A stretch of DNA of 27,982 bases from Byssothecium circinans. Lineage: Eukaryota; Ascomycota; Dothideomycetes; Pleosporales; Massarinaceae. Numbering within the stretch: position 1 is the first letter of the stretch; each line of letters opens with the position of its first letter. Positions 27,817 through 27,982 of this stretch are shown here, piece by piece. The stretch lies in assembly GCA_010015675.1 (NCBI GenBank), contig ML977052.1, forward strand, positions 30,727 through 58,708. Reading direction: 5' to 3'. A program made the position numbers and the translations under genes. Under the pieces are notes generated by a model. The model did no database searches. It was not told where the DNA came from and was given only the letters and a program-made list of their open reading frames with translations.

Positions 27817-27982
27817 TTACAATTGCCACTCTGTACACATAGATTGCAGAGTTTTAGCAGCTATTTCAGCTGCAGCCTTTTCCGCTTCCTTTTCTGCTGC
27901 TTTGTTGTTGTTTTGTAACGCTAAAAGATCTGCTACCTGTTTTGCTATCATGATTGTATCTATATCTGCAAAGCGTTGATTT
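27817..27982 (-). CDS. 3' end of a gene running off the right edge
   Basis: The last 54 codons of a minus-strand gene, partial at the window edge, stop at 27817. The sequence (NQRFADIDTIMIAKQVADLL, then KAAEKEAEKAAAEIAAKTLQ) is a continuous amphipathic, Ala/Glu/Lys-rich helix, probably a coiled coil, ending CTEWQL. Similar charged tails occur at the end of fungal pogo-type transposases as well as many unrelated proteins, so identity cannot be judged from this piece. Confidence 0.45.
   Translation of the reverse strand, partial: NQRFADIDTIMIAKQVADLLALQNNNKAAEKEAEKAAAEIAAKTLQSMCTEWQL

Overview
The window looks like nuclear DNA of a filamentous ascomycete (Pezizomycotina; a Dothideomycete would fit, but I cannot fix the genus). 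Introns are short (mostly 48-82 nt) with GTAAGT/GTATGT-type donors and CTAAC/CTGAC-type branch sites. The gene families present (an Alp-type subtilase with an I9 propeptide, a b5-less sulfite oxidase, a family-31-like glycosyltransferase with a PAN-like tail, an epoxide hydrolase) are typical of such fungi. Genes lie on both strands with no operon logic. I found no rRNA, CRISPR array or prokaryotic signal.

Left block, 1-12.4 kb. After about 2.4 kb with no gene I trust come: a three-exon cytochrome P450 (2476-4307, +) with a CYP7/CYP8-like I helix; a convergent, unrecognised two-exon gene (4658-5648, -); a 1.2 kb intergenic region; a four-exon secreted subtilisin-like protease (6830-8203, +); a single-pass membrane protein with a Ser/Thr-rich stalk (8380-9498, -); and an eight-exon sulfite oxidase (10367-12353, -). 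The sulfite oxidase model needs two GC-AG introns and a 15-nt micro-exon.

Middle block, 12.4-21.6 kb. This stretch is gene-poor and looks accessory. It holds a small ORF with a good TATA box and an in-frame TAG (14531), a protein kinase whose frame is broken by a TAG just before the glycine loop (15018-16187, -), and, divergent from it, a Trp/Pro-rich basic protein whose open frame runs upstream of its first ATG (16337-17821, +). Further right are a 14-G run beside a 12-bp palindrome, a tRNA-like fragment, and a 390-bp cluster of copies of the palindrome AAAACCAGC-G-GCTGGTTTT with other inverted repeats. The palindrome cluster is the least explained structure in the window and may be a non-autonomous element or a protein-binding array.

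Right block, 21.6-28 kb. A type II membrane glycosyltransferase with a charged repeat, a polyproline linker and a PAN-like tail (21626-23356, +) is followed by a glycine-zipper protein (24043-24798, -), a small conserved protein with a possible mitochondrial presequence (25080-25538, -), a divergently transcribed alpha/beta-hydrolase of the epoxide hydrolase type (25804-26802, +), and a short unrecognised gene on the minus strand whose frame breaks twice in four-base homopolymers (26963-27475). The 3' end of a coiled-coil-rich minus-strand gene runs off the right edge.

The intact genes carry unrelated metabolic and cell-surface jobs and do not form an obvious biosynthetic cluster. Splice sites were inferred by eye from consensus, phase and protein continuity; no alignment, codon statistic or database search was run.
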